Source of the DNA: Euclidia mi
Taxonomy: Eukaryota > Arthropoda > Insecta > Lepidoptera > Erebidae
Direction: 5' to 3'
DNA length: 64,000 nucleotides
Assembly: GCA_944739405.2 (NCBI GenBank)
Contig: OX123186.2
Span: 40,657,551 to 40,721,550, forward strand
This document shows positions 46,213-53,939 of this stretch, piece by piece. Under the pieces are notes generated by a model. The model saw nothing but the letters and a program-made list of their open reading frames with translations. It was not told the DNA's origin and searched no databases. Position 1 is the stretch's first letter. Every line of letters begins with the position of its first letter. The position numbers and the translations under genes were made by a program.

Positions 46213-47133
46213 TGTAACGGAATCCTATCGACCCCAGGCTGATTAAAATTTTAGTTTTCTTAATAACTGGGTTTAAAATGCCAGCCCCGCCAAGTAATTT
46301 GTGGCCAGAGTTCCCGCGCCCCTTCGCCCGCGCAGGAACTATGGAATTCGTCCCTTCCTCTATATTCCTCTACTGACAGCATTTACCAAACGTAAACGCT
46401 TATAATTGAATGAAAGGTGGACATCAAAATACTAAAGACAGCGATACATTAGTATTGGTTTGTCATCACAAAATCACTCTCCATATATTCATGCTTCACA
46501 TATTGGTACTTGAGTACAAGGCAGCGTATCTCAGAGACGGCAGCTCCAGGGAGACGGAGAACATGATCTAGGTAAATAAGTCATATAGTATCATCGGCAC
46601 CGAGTATTTCAGCGATATCCAGTGTATAGTATTGAGCGTACAGTAACAGTCTCAGAACTGATGTCACAAAACGCCTCCTTGTCGCAAGTCACAACATTGA
46701 AGCCCATACAAACATAGTCAATTAAAACGTATTAAGCCATCGCGCATAGTTTGCAGGGAAGCTCTCGTTACAATCGCCGCTAGATTAGCCGCCAGGACTT
46801 ACGTCTACCGCGTGACCGACAGGTGGCTCTTCTTTCGCTCTTTAAAACCTTGTCAGCTGCTATGTACTGGCCTTTACGCAGGTTTAGACAGCGATTGTGA
46901 AAGTCCTGCATTCTACCACCTGATCGCGAATACGGAGACTCCCATCATACATCGCTCGTGTTTACATCCATCATCAACAAGGTACGAACCACTACTAATG
47001 GTACACGCGGTTATTAATAATATAACTATGTACAATATCTCATAGAGAACTTTATATTTTAGTCAGCCTGGTATATATATATATATATGGTGTGATATAG
47101 ACATAGATACACAACAGAGTTATTAATGTTATA
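46213..47133 (-). repeat. Right LTR copy (921 bp; the 5' LTR of the element)
   Basis: Nearly identical to 34,074-34,922 but with about 70 extra bases around 47,005-47,080. The outer end stops at ATGTTATA, two bases short of the left copy. Confidence 0.85.
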
Positions 47134-47138
47134 AGTAG

Positions 47139-47189
47139 TGTAAAAAAGGGGGACCTGGATCAAAAGATCCAGGATCCCCCATTTTTACA
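47139..47189. repeat. 51-bp hairpin at the left Polinton limit
   Basis: TGTAAAAA-type outer arms and a 14-bp inner arm GGGGGACCTGGATC / GATCCAGGATCCCCC (one extra base) around CAAAA-type loop bases. It lies at the junction with the LTR element and may be part of a Polinton terminus or a bidirectional 3'-end signal. Confidence 0.6.
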
Positions 47190-47403
47190 ATTAATTTCAT
47201 TCTTTACATTCACAGCAACATAATTTACTTATTTTACAACTCATATAATATATTCTTTAATACGTACTGAATGAACATCTTCATCATTTTTCTGTCCATG
47301 AAATTAAATGATTAATGTATCTAGTTCTAAGTATTTGATAACATATACAGATATTAATTAAGTAAACCCATATTCATTACAAAATCTCTTCCTTTCACGG
47401 CGT

Positions 47404-47688
47404 TCAAATAAAACATTGAGGATAAAGTATAGCATGTTGCATCCAAGGATCGTCATAAATCTCCCAATCTTCTATAACCCCCCCTGAGAAACATGCCGCT
47501 TTATCATTTATCCTATTTCCATAATAAAAGAATCCTGAGTCAGCCATTTCCATCACTAACCGTTTCTTTGAATTAATCGTCCCCCAGTAATAATTAAATG
47601 AGATTTCACGCATTTTATACATGTTATACATGTCATATCGAGGTTTGTATTCATTTTGTAACATATTGGGCATATGTTTGATACTCAC
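47404..47688 (-). CDS. Single-BIR (IAP-like) protein of the Polinton
   Basis: 94 codons. The C-terminal 60 residues carry the baculoviral IAP repeat layout: ADSGFFYYGNRINDKAACF, GGVIEDWEIYDDPWMQH and the final YPQC. BIR domains bind zinc through C-x2-C-x16-H-x6-C and act by binding caspases or IAP antagonists. Here the second zinc cysteine seems lost: the CF-SGG stretch appears one residue shorter than expected. The other cysteines and histidine are kept. It ends just after the BIR and has no RING. It is the last gene of the capsid-side run, 260 bp from its neighbour. Function is inferred from the family only; the missing ligand makes decay possible. Confidence 0.7.
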   Translation of the reverse strand: MSIKHMPNMLQNEYKPRYDMYNMYKMREISFNYYWGTINSKKRLVMEMADSGFFYYGNRINDKAACFSGGVIEDWEIYDDPWMQHAILYPQCFI

Positions 47689-47949
47689 TTTCTAGTTCAT
47701 TCACTTTCTATTTCATTCACTTGCTAGTTCTATATACAGACATTAATGAACGTATAATGAGATCGCCCATCTGTTGACAACGATTAATATAATTATACAG
47801 CAGGATAACAATTAGGAGGTGATAGAAAAATAGATCATAGAAATTAAACAAGATTATACTCATTTTAAAATGTTATTATCTAAGCACCATTTATTTAAAC
47901 ACAAGGCATTCTTTAAAGCATATACAGAGTCATGATAAATACAGTTATA

Positions 47950-48348
47950 CTAATCTCGAGAATATTTATATTGATTGTACAAACTTATTAAACTAGGACA
48001 ACCTTTATCTTCTAAATTAAATATATTATTATTATTACTATTTTCTAAAATATGCTTTAACCATAAAACTTTTTCTGAACCTTTGACGTAGACATACTTA
48101 TCTCTTAAAATATCTATAACTAAAGTCTGATAATTAGAATAGGGCACAAATCCTTCATTCCAGTATATCTTTCTGTTACGTTCAATCCAACTAACTTGCT
48201 TCTTTTCTGGTTCCGATAAATTTTTAAATGGAAATGGTGGCTTAATCAAAAGCACTTCTATTTTTTTGTTATACAATACAGCTATTTCTTTTAATATAAA
48301 TTCATTTCTTTCTGTTTTAAAGCCTTGAATATCAACAACAGCAATCAT
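47950..48348 (-). CDS. Conserved Polinton-associated protein, unknown function
   Basis: The start is placed at ATG 48,348, whose ATGA overlaps the stop of the capsid gene; a longer upstream frame only overlaps capsid coding. It gives 132 residues: VVDIQGFKTERNEFILKEIA, then LLIKPPFPF, RNRKIYWNEGFVPY, YVYVKGSEKVLWLKHIL and NLEDKGCPSL. The DxxGF start and the YVKG.EK..WL and GCPSL blocks match a family I associate with insect Polintons; an RNase H-like/exonuclease fold has seemed plausible to me but is unproven. It is probably co-expressed with the capsid genes. Confidence 0.6.
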   Translation of the reverse strand: MIAVVDIQGFKTERNEFILKEIAVLYNKKIEVLLIKPPFPFKNLSEPEKKQVSWIERNRKIYWNEGFVPYSNYQTLVIDILRDKYVYVKGSEKVLWLKHILENSNNNNIFNLEDKGCPSLISLYNQYKYSRD

Positions 48349-49550
48349 GATAACCTGCGCACAATGTTGCTGAGAGGTTTGTATTCCACAAGTCGGTCGT
48401 TTATAATCAAACAATACGCAGTTGTCTTATCTGGTATTGGCTTGGAACATTCAATTTCCAGCCGTACGTCCACTGGACCTGTTTTGAGACTATTGTTTTG
48501 TCTTGAGCAATCAATGATAAACAAGGGGGCCTTTTCTTTAAAATCTTTTATATCAAGCAATGGGTCTATAGGACTGTTGTAATACGACTGACGAAATTTC
48601 ACATACATTTCATATAATATACTGTACTTGTTGTCAGAAAACTTTAAACTCAAAGGTTCATAGGGATAATATTGCGAATTCAAAAAGAGCGTTACGTTGG
48701 TCACATCACAATGATCAAATAGTGAACTGTCCTTAGTTTTATTATTTCTCCTATCAGTTTGCAAGCAAAAAATAACATATCTGGGCTTTTCCAATTGTGA
48801 AGCAGTCTTAACTGACCAAGAATGCTTTGTGGTTTTAGGGAGTAAAGGATATTCATATAAATCCCAATTTCTAAAAGCCATCTGAATAGGTTTATCTCTT
48901 TCTAAATGCTTTAAAAGTGTTAGTCGTTCTCGATCTGACACTTTTATGTGTGGCACCCTCCGCTGAACTCTTTCTATATCTATTTGAAAATGAACAACAT
49001 CATCAGTATGAGTAACACTGTTTAAGTTAGAGTTACTTCTGCTCAAAATAAGTTCGTGTTTACAATTTATCACAATTTTATTGTAATCTTCTGCAAACCC
49101 TAAAACCTTATTTAATGGTATTACAGCACTAAAATGTCCATCACTTTGGAATCCTGCTAAGTTCCAACCCCATAAGGCAGCAACTTTATTTTCTGCTTCA
49201 TTTAATGAAATGTATGATTTTATTGTGGATGTGATTCCAGAATTTTTTATACGGTCTATTTCAATACCATTTATTTCGTATCTGATGTCTTGAAACAAAG
49301 ACATAACAGGGTTGTTAGTAAACGTAACGTTTTTCTTGATCGGATTCCCATCTTTGCCGAAGAGCTTTGCTTGACCTTCGACGTAAATGGAACTGGCTGA
49401 TGGTAGCACGTATATGTCTTGCTGATGTATAGGGATTCTGATTTCATCGTTTTCTCTAATACTGTTGTTGTATGGATTATATGAATGGACTTCATAACTT
49501 TCGATCGAAGTGTCGAAAGGCGGAAATTGAGTAATTTGTAGTATACTCAT
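48345..49550 (-). CDS. MCP: Polinton major capsid protein (double jelly-roll)
   Basis: 401 codons, uninterrupted. The N-terminal part (SYEVHSYNPYNNSI, NDEIRIPIHQQDIYVLPSAS, SIYVEGQAKLFG) matches the start of insect Polinton major capsid proteins, which form icosahedral shells from double jelly-roll trimers. A GWNLAGFQSDGHFS loop and the VDVRLEIECSKPIP strand near the end fit the second barrel. Length is short to normal for the insect group. The start ATG overlaps the stop of the small basic frame (ATGA), and its stop overlaps the start of the next gene, so the block is compact like a viral late region. No disabling change is seen. Confidence 0.82.
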   Translation of the reverse strand: MSILQITQFPPFDTSIESYEVHSYNPYNNSIRENDEIRIPIHQQDIYVLPSASSIYVEGQAKLFGKDGNPIKKNVTFTNNPVMSLFQDIRYEINGIEIDRIKNSGITSTIKSYISLNEAENKVAALWGWNLAGFQSDGHFSAVIPLNKVLGFAEDYNKIVINCKHELILSRSNSNLNSVTHTDDVVHFQIDIERVQRRVPHIKVSDRERLTLLKHLERDKPIQMAFRNWDLYEYPLLPKTTKHSWSVKTASQLEKPRYVIFCLQTDRRNNKTKDSSLFDHCDVTNVTLFLNSQYYPYEPLSLKFSDNKYSILYEMYVKFRQSYYNSPIDPLLDIKDFKEKAPLFIIDCSRQNNSLKTGPVDVRLEIECSKPIPDKTTAYCLIINDRLVEYKPLSNIVRRLS

Positions 49551-49693
49551 ACTTTAAACCCTAGGGCTTTAAGAAAATCTTTATTCAACTTAGTCAATTT
49601 CTTAATATTTTTCTTACGTCTTTGCACCTTAACAATCGTAGAAGAACTAAGACGTTTTGTTTTCACTGGGGTATCTTTATAGTATACTAACAT
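49547..49693 (-). CDS. Small basic protein (48 aa) between the capsid genes
   Basis: ATG at 49,693 lies inside the end of the minor capsid gene (ATGTTAG overlap) and its TGA overlaps the major capsid ATG. The product is rich in lysine and arginine (VKVQRRKKNIKKLTKLNKDF). Its position and composition suggest a DNA-condensing core peptide comparable to the small basic core proteins of adenoviruses. That role is inference. Confidence 0.55.
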   Translation of the reverse strand: MLVYYKDTPVKTKRLSSSTIVKVQRRKKNIKKLTKLNKDFLKALGFKV

Positions 49694-50100
49694 TTTGTTT
49701 TTCTTAAATGAAGACGTAATTCAATATGTTTTTCTCCAAAGTCAATACAGTGCCCAAATTGATCAACAATCTTAACAGATATGGATGAAATTATATTTTT
49801 GTTCACTGGAAAGTAAATAACGTTTTGTGGTATTTCTATGTAACGATGACGTGGAGCAATATCAGATACAAATTCATGAATAAAATGTGTTGGTAATCCG
49901 TTGCAGTATGAACCGTACACAAGATCACATTCGATTTTAATCACAGACAGATTGCCAGTTTTAATAGGAAGATCTGGTCTTGGATTCAATACTGAAAAGT
50001 GTAGTAAACCGCATTCATATTGGTCAGACAAATTAAGTGGTGGTTGAAAGTATGAAATTAATTCTGATTTATTTCCAGAGATGGTAACCGTAGTAGACAT
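49687..50100 (-). CDS. mCP: Polinton minor capsid (penton-like) protein
   Basis: 137 codons, intact. The C-terminal half reads ISSISVKIVDQFGHCIDFGE then IELRLHLRK, the end of the single jelly-roll penton protein of Polintons. The N-terminal half (PPLNLSDQYECGLLHFSVLN) matches its first strands. It forms the fivefold vertices in the virus-like particle model for Polintons. It starts 33 bp after the protease stop and overlaps the small basic gene. Confidence 0.72.
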   Translation of the reverse strand: MSTTVTISGNKSELISYFQPPLNLSDQYECGLLHFSVLNPRPDLPIKTGNLSVIKIECDLVYGSYCNGLPTHFIHEFVSDIAPRHRYIEIPQNVIYFPVNKNIISSISVKIVDQFGHCIDFGEKHIELRLHLRKTKC

Positions 50101-50133
50101 GCTTATATACTGGACTGTTATGAAAGATCACGT

Positions 50134-50508
50134 TTATTTTATTATTTTACTACACCAAAAATTGTTTAAGAATTTTAAACAAAGATGCCCGCAATTAAAG
50201 GGATGGTCTTCTTGTTTATTTTTATAATTGTAGTTAACTTTAGAACCCATATATTTGATGAATTCTTTTGGCGGTTTAAGATTTCCATAACTATCAAAAT
50301 ACTCAATATAATTATTAAATTTTGCATAGGCTACCCAATGAGATCCAGGGTTTTTAGAACTATCTAAATTAATAACTCCACATTCATTTTCGAAGGGGTA
50401 TTTAGGGAGCTCATCTCTCATAAAGACACCTCTAAAATATGGAATACTACTTCCATACTTTAAAATGTCTAAATTAGTTAAAGCTCGATTGGGTAGCCGA
50501 TATCTTAG
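50134..50508 (-). CDS. PRO: Adenain-type maturation protease, reached without an ATG
   Basis: A cysteine protease of the adenovirus endopeptidase (C5/Ulp-like) group that processes capsid precursors. Catalytic layout: His in PGSHWVAY, acidic residue in EYFDSYGN, Cys in HPFNCGHLCLKFL. Homology clearly extends upstream of the only in-frame ATG (50,421) through about 29 codons (NLDILKYGSSIPYFRGVFM) up to 50,508, with no ATG in that stretch. At 50,508 the frame meets the end of the PLA2/pVI-like gene, in the -1 frame relative to it, at an A AAA AAC heptamer. Translation by -1 frameshift is a possibility; the alternatives are ancient indel decay or a start at 50,421 giving a truncated enzyme. Confidence 0.75.
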   Translation of the reverse strand, partial: LRYRLPNRALTNLDILKYGSSIPYFRGVFMRDELPKYPFENECGVINLDSSKNPGSHWVAYAKFNNYIEYFDSYGNLKPPKEFIKYMGSKVNYNYKNKQEDHPFNCGHLCLKFLNNFWCSKIIK

Positions 50509-51287
50509 TTTTTTTCTTTTGATATGAAAATTCCAAGTCCATCTTTATGTGGCTTAAGGTGTAGTCCTTTTCCTATGCAAAGAGCTTCCATTTTTTCATT
50601 ATGTCTTTTCGACTCAGCTAACTGCTTTTTAGCCATCTTGAATTCATTTATGGTTTTAGCAATAGCTGCACCACCTGCTAGCGCTCCAGCTGCAGATAAT
50701 CCCGCGAAAATAGGAATCAAAGGTAACACTCCACCAGTTCTCGGTATAGGAATAACACGAGGAAGTTGAATGGATGAATTATTGGCTAATTCTCTAGCAG
50801 CAGCCATAGCTAATTCTATAGCTACTTTCTTGCATTTTGGTTTTAATTTTTTAATTTGTTTTTTCGTTTTGGTAATAACACTTTTTAATTTATTTTTTAA
50901 TCCTTTTCCAGATGCATATTTTCGAGAACGCTTGTTGCTACATTTCTTTAGGCCAGAACCAGTTTTAATTTTTGTTGACATAGCATTGTGTAATAAACGT
51001 GCTGCAAGTTTTTCACCCGGACTGGCATCCGGGGCTACTACTCGCTCTTTTGCCATGTTTAACAAAACTAAATCTGCCTTATGACGATCCTCTAAGTTCG
51101 AAGACTTGTTGTAAGCGATGTCGTGCTCTTTACAATATTCGTCTAATTTATTGATACCTTTATCACCACGTCTAAGCCGTTTAATTAATTTGGTGCCACG
51201 TCCACAATAATTGTAGCCTGGTAAGTGTAACTCAAATGGTAAATTATTTATTAACCAATTGAGAAGACTGCTATCTCCAATACACAT
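50505..51287 (-). CDS. PLA2-domain / pVI-like minor virion protein
   Basis: 260 codons, intact. Residues about 23-60 form a parvovirus-type phospholipase A2 core: calcium loop PGYNYCGRGTK and catalytic helix LDEYCKEHDIAYN (His-Asp pair). A long lysine-rich middle follows (KLKSVITKTKKQIKKLKPK). Then comes a hydrophobic glycine/alanine-rich segment (LIPIFAGLSAAGALAGGAAI) and a C-terminal KGLHLKPHKDGLGIFI. The last two parts resemble the membrane-lytic and protease-cofactor regions of adenovirus pVI-like proteins. PLA2 domains of this kind help virions leave endosomes in parvoviruses. The gene lies 79 bp after the integrase and ends at TAA 50,505-50,507, directly after A AAA AAC. Confidence 0.78.
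   Translation of the reverse strand: MCIGDSSLLNWLINNLPFELHLPGYNYCGRGTKLIKRLRRGDKGINKLDEYCKEHDIAYNKSSNLEDRHKADLVLLNMAKERVVAPDASPGEKLAARLLHNAMSTKIKTGSGLKKCSNKRSRKYASGKGLKNKLKSVITKTKKQIKKLKPKCKKVAIELAMAAARELANNSSIQLPRVIPIPRTGGVLPLIPIFAGLSAAGALAGGAAIAKTINEFKMAKKQLAESKRHNEKMEALCIGKGLHLKPHKDGLGIFISKEKN
50508..50514 (-). promoter_or_regulatory. Candidate -1 ribosomal frameshift heptamer (A AAA AAC)
   Basis: The last two sense codons of the PLA2/pVI-like frame are AAA AAC, preceded by A and followed by TAA. A -1 slip places the ribosome on CTA at 50,508, the frame of the protease. The heptamer follows the X XXY YYZ rule. No strong downstream pseudoknot was found by eye. Confidence 0.45.
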
Positions 51288-51365
51288 CCTAAGACTGACG
51301 AATTATTGATTGAATACATAATAAATAGTATGGTAAAAGTTAAGTAAGTATCTTTTATTCATTTG

Positions 51366-52292
51366 TTACAATTTATTCGATTTATCAATCCAGCTATTCT
51401 CAGAAGAAGTCAAACCCAACCATTTCACTAAAACTTTATTTCCTTTACGTCTTAGAACTTTCTTCACTAGATATACATTGGGATGTTTCGTTTTTTGAAG
51501 TTCTTGTGCATAAAATGCACCTAAGATAGGTCTACCTCTAGTTGTATCTTCAATTAAATACGTGACAGGAGCTGTATTTTGTACTTTTTTAATTTTAAAT
51601 ATTTCTGTTGACCAGTTGGGTGTATATCCTTTTTCAAAAGTGCCCTTATACTTACTAATACGCACATAATCATCTACTTTAAACTTACTTTTTATATTAA
51701 CGTGTTTTACTAAACTTGCATATCTTTCCATTATACGTTTTTTATTTTTATTATCTACATTTGCAGGAATTTCATTAATTGTTCGATGTTGAGTGTGATT
51801 ATATTTATAAACAATATTATCAAGAGTATTATCTATCCATTTATAGTTTCCTTTTAAACTAAATTCTTTATATAATTTGGATTTCAGGGTTCGGATAAAT
51901 CTCTCAACTATTGAAGCCTTTTTTGTTGAAAATTTTGAATAATGATTAATATTGTAAGATTTCATAAGTTTTTGAAATGTATTGTTATAAAATTCAGTCC
52001 CATTATCCGTTTGCAGATTTTTAGGCACACGTTCTTTATTCAACAACATCTTGAAAGTATGACTTATAACATCTTTGGTCTTACATTTCAACGGAAAGGC
52101 CCATGCGTATTTCGAAAATGTATCAATAACAGCGAGAATATAACGAAAGCTTTTGTTTTCTTTGGAAATTGATTGCATGTCAATTAAATCCGCTTGCCAT
52201 AAATCATCTATATCTTTCATAATAACATGTCTCCGTGAAAAGTTCACTCTTGCATTTTTATGAATTTCGTTGACCACATCTGCTTTGCTCAT
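51366..52292 (-). CDS. INT: Polinton integrase with C-terminal chromodomain
   Basis: 308 codons, intact. The retroviral-type DDE core has D in DDLWQADLIDM, D in LQTDNGTEFYN and E in KKASIVERFIRTLKS, about 35 residues after the second D. An SH3-like basic stretch follows (KVDDYVRISKYKGTFEKGYT). The C-terminus is a chromodomain (VKKVLRRKGNKVLVKWLG then SWID) that may target chromatin. The N-terminal zinc-binding HHCC region is not seen; the frame starts at MSKADVVNEIHK. Integrates the linear DNA form of the element. Confidence 0.85.
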   Translation of the reverse strand: MSKADVVNEIHKNARVNFSRRHVIMKDIDDLWQADLIDMQSISKENKSFRYILAVIDTFSKYAWAFPLKCKTKDVISHTFKMLLNKERVPKNLQTDNGTEFYNNTFQKLMKSYNINHYSKFSTKKASIVERFIRTLKSKLYKEFSLKGNYKWIDNTLDNIVYKYNHTQHRTINEIPANVDNKNKKRIMERYASLVKHVNIKSKFKVDDYVRISKYKGTFEKGYTPNWSTEIFKIKKVQNTAPVTYLIEDTTRGRPILGAFYAQELQKTKHPNVYLVKKVLRRKGNKVLVKWLGLTSSENSWIDKSNKL

Positions 52293-52374
52293 GTCTCTTT
52301 TTATGTGACAATTTAATTATGTCTCTTGTCAAGTTCTATATGATACTGAATAAACGGCACATTATTATCACTAT

Positions 52375-53297
52375 TTATTCCTTAATAATTTCAGCTTCTT
52401 TTAATTCTTCAATTATTGATTAAATTTCATTATCATGATTTGTATTGCCAGTATCCCTTGAAGCAACTAGTAATTTCAATCTCTCAACCAATTCATTTGG
52501 GTCATCCTAATATACTAGATCAGTGTTCTTTTTGTATCCCTTAAGCTTTGGTGAGTTTCCTCCACATTTAGTGGGGACTTTTTCATTTAATATTTCGGAA
52601 AATAGCGGTCTGATGATAGCACGGTATTTTGTTCCTTTATCGCCTCTTATTTGGCCATTAGGATTAAAATCTCTTTTATGCGCATTTGTAAAATGTAACA
52701 TATCCTTATATACAAGTTTATCTTTGCCAGATATTAATTTGAAATCAGGTTTTCTTCGAAGTAAAAGTTCTTTTAGTAGGTTAAATTATAGGCTCTGTCA
52801 CCGATTTTAACCAAAATTGTATTATCATTATTCAAGTTTTCTATCTTAGAAAAGGATACTACTGAAATACCCATCCATAATTGTTTATTTTCACTTCTTA
52901 TCCCGAACGGTATATTTACACCATCATAAATATCATGGATATCATAGCTCTCTAATGATGTTTCTAGGTCATCAGGTAATTCCATTTTAGGTGAGTTTTC
53001 AACTAATTGTTCAGAATCTTGTTTAATATTGTAACAGTCTTCAAACTTTGCAAATGAGCCAGTATTATTGCTGTCGGATCCTATGCTGTCAGTATTATTG
53101 AAAGATGCATTTTCCACATTCCTATTTTTTATAATAGAAATATTCGAATCAACTAAGGTTTTAAGAGGATCAGCGACAGGTTTCAGCATTTTATCGAGTG
53201 ACAAGTTCATGGCATATTCCTGAGTCTTCATTTGTTTTATTTTATTCTTTATGGAGTCTACAGACTTCATTAATTCTATTTTAATGTTTTTCTCCAT
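52375..53297 (-). pseudogene. Conserved Polinton accessory gene, broken
   Basis: The start is taken at MEKNIKIELMKSVDSIKNK (53,297). A coiled-coil N-terminus is followed by an acidic serine/asparagine stretch, then FGIRSENKQLWMGISVVSF. Near 52,785 the frame shifts, and the reading continues as LLLRRKPDFKL, MLHFTNAHKRDFNPNG and GTKYRAIIRPLF. It is interrupted by TAG at about 52,507 and a TAA further on, ending at 52,375 (SIIEELKEAEII). The N-terminal coiled coil, a W-M-G block and the FTNAHKR block recur in a family of unknown function that I associate with insect Polintons. At least one frameshift and two nonsense changes. Confidence 0.65.
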
Positions 53298-53321
53298 GTT
53301 ATAATATAACAACTGTAACAA

Positions 53322-53855
53322 CTGCTTTTAGCCAAAGAAAAAGTAATACTGATTGTTGTTTACATATCGCAAGCCCGCAAGAATACTGTATTAACTCTAA
53401 AAACGTACTTTTCCAGGAGAAGCGATTAAAGTTTTTAACTAAAAATATTGTGGTATATCCATAAGATAAACAGATTATTTTTTATTAATAATATGTATTA
53501 GTATGTACTCCATAATTATCTTTAAAGACATTACTCTATTTACCATTGTTTATTAAATTATTTACACTTTTTACTACTTGTGACTGTATTCTTTTGAATT
53601 TTACCTTTGTTCAAGATGTTTAGTTTAAAAAGAAAACAGTATTTATATATTTTTAAATGCGATTAAAGTGACGAAAAAAACAAAAAAATTAAATCAATTC
53701 TCACTTATTTATTACAAAAAGACCTTAGCATCAATCTTGACTGATAAAAATCTAATGAATAACAATCTTAAGGTATTATTCTAGACATTATTATTCTATA
53801 TCTAAATTCTAGTCTTTGTACCAAAACAAAAATCACAAGGAACTTATGGAACTAG
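53322..53855. other. No recognisable gene
   Basis: AT-rich Polinton sequence between the accessory gene and the LINE insertion. Confidence 0.5.
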
Positions 53856-53859
53856 TCAG

Positions 53860-53895
<36 letters not shown>
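53860..53895. repeat. (CAT)n microsatellite: 3' tail of the RTE LINE
   Basis: About 12 perfect CAT units; on the minus strand (ATG)n follows GTCCACTGCTGG-type 3' UTR sequence, as in RTE elements, which end in short tandem repeats instead of poly(A). Confidence 0.85.
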
Positions 53896-53939
53896 GCCTG
53901 CCGTAGTCCACTGCTGGATATAGGCCTTTTCAAATAAGC

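Larger units (their letters stand above)
34074..47133 (-). mobile_element. Large non-coding LTR element (LARD-like), minus orientation
   Basis: Two long direct repeats (34,074-34,922 and 46,213-47,133) bound about 11.3 kb. Orientation is inferred from a primer-binding-like TTTGGTGCCGTGACCAGGAT directly after the right repeat on the minus strand; LTR ends on that strand are TGTA...TACA. The interior has no gag, protease, RT or integrase frame. A 2.5-kb LINE ORF is nested at 35.5-38.2 kb. The rest holds tRNA-like and tandem repeats. No target duplication is visible, and the right LTR end (47,133) lacks its last two bases. Large retrotransposon derivatives without genes are known; this is inferred to be one. 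Confidence 0.7.
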
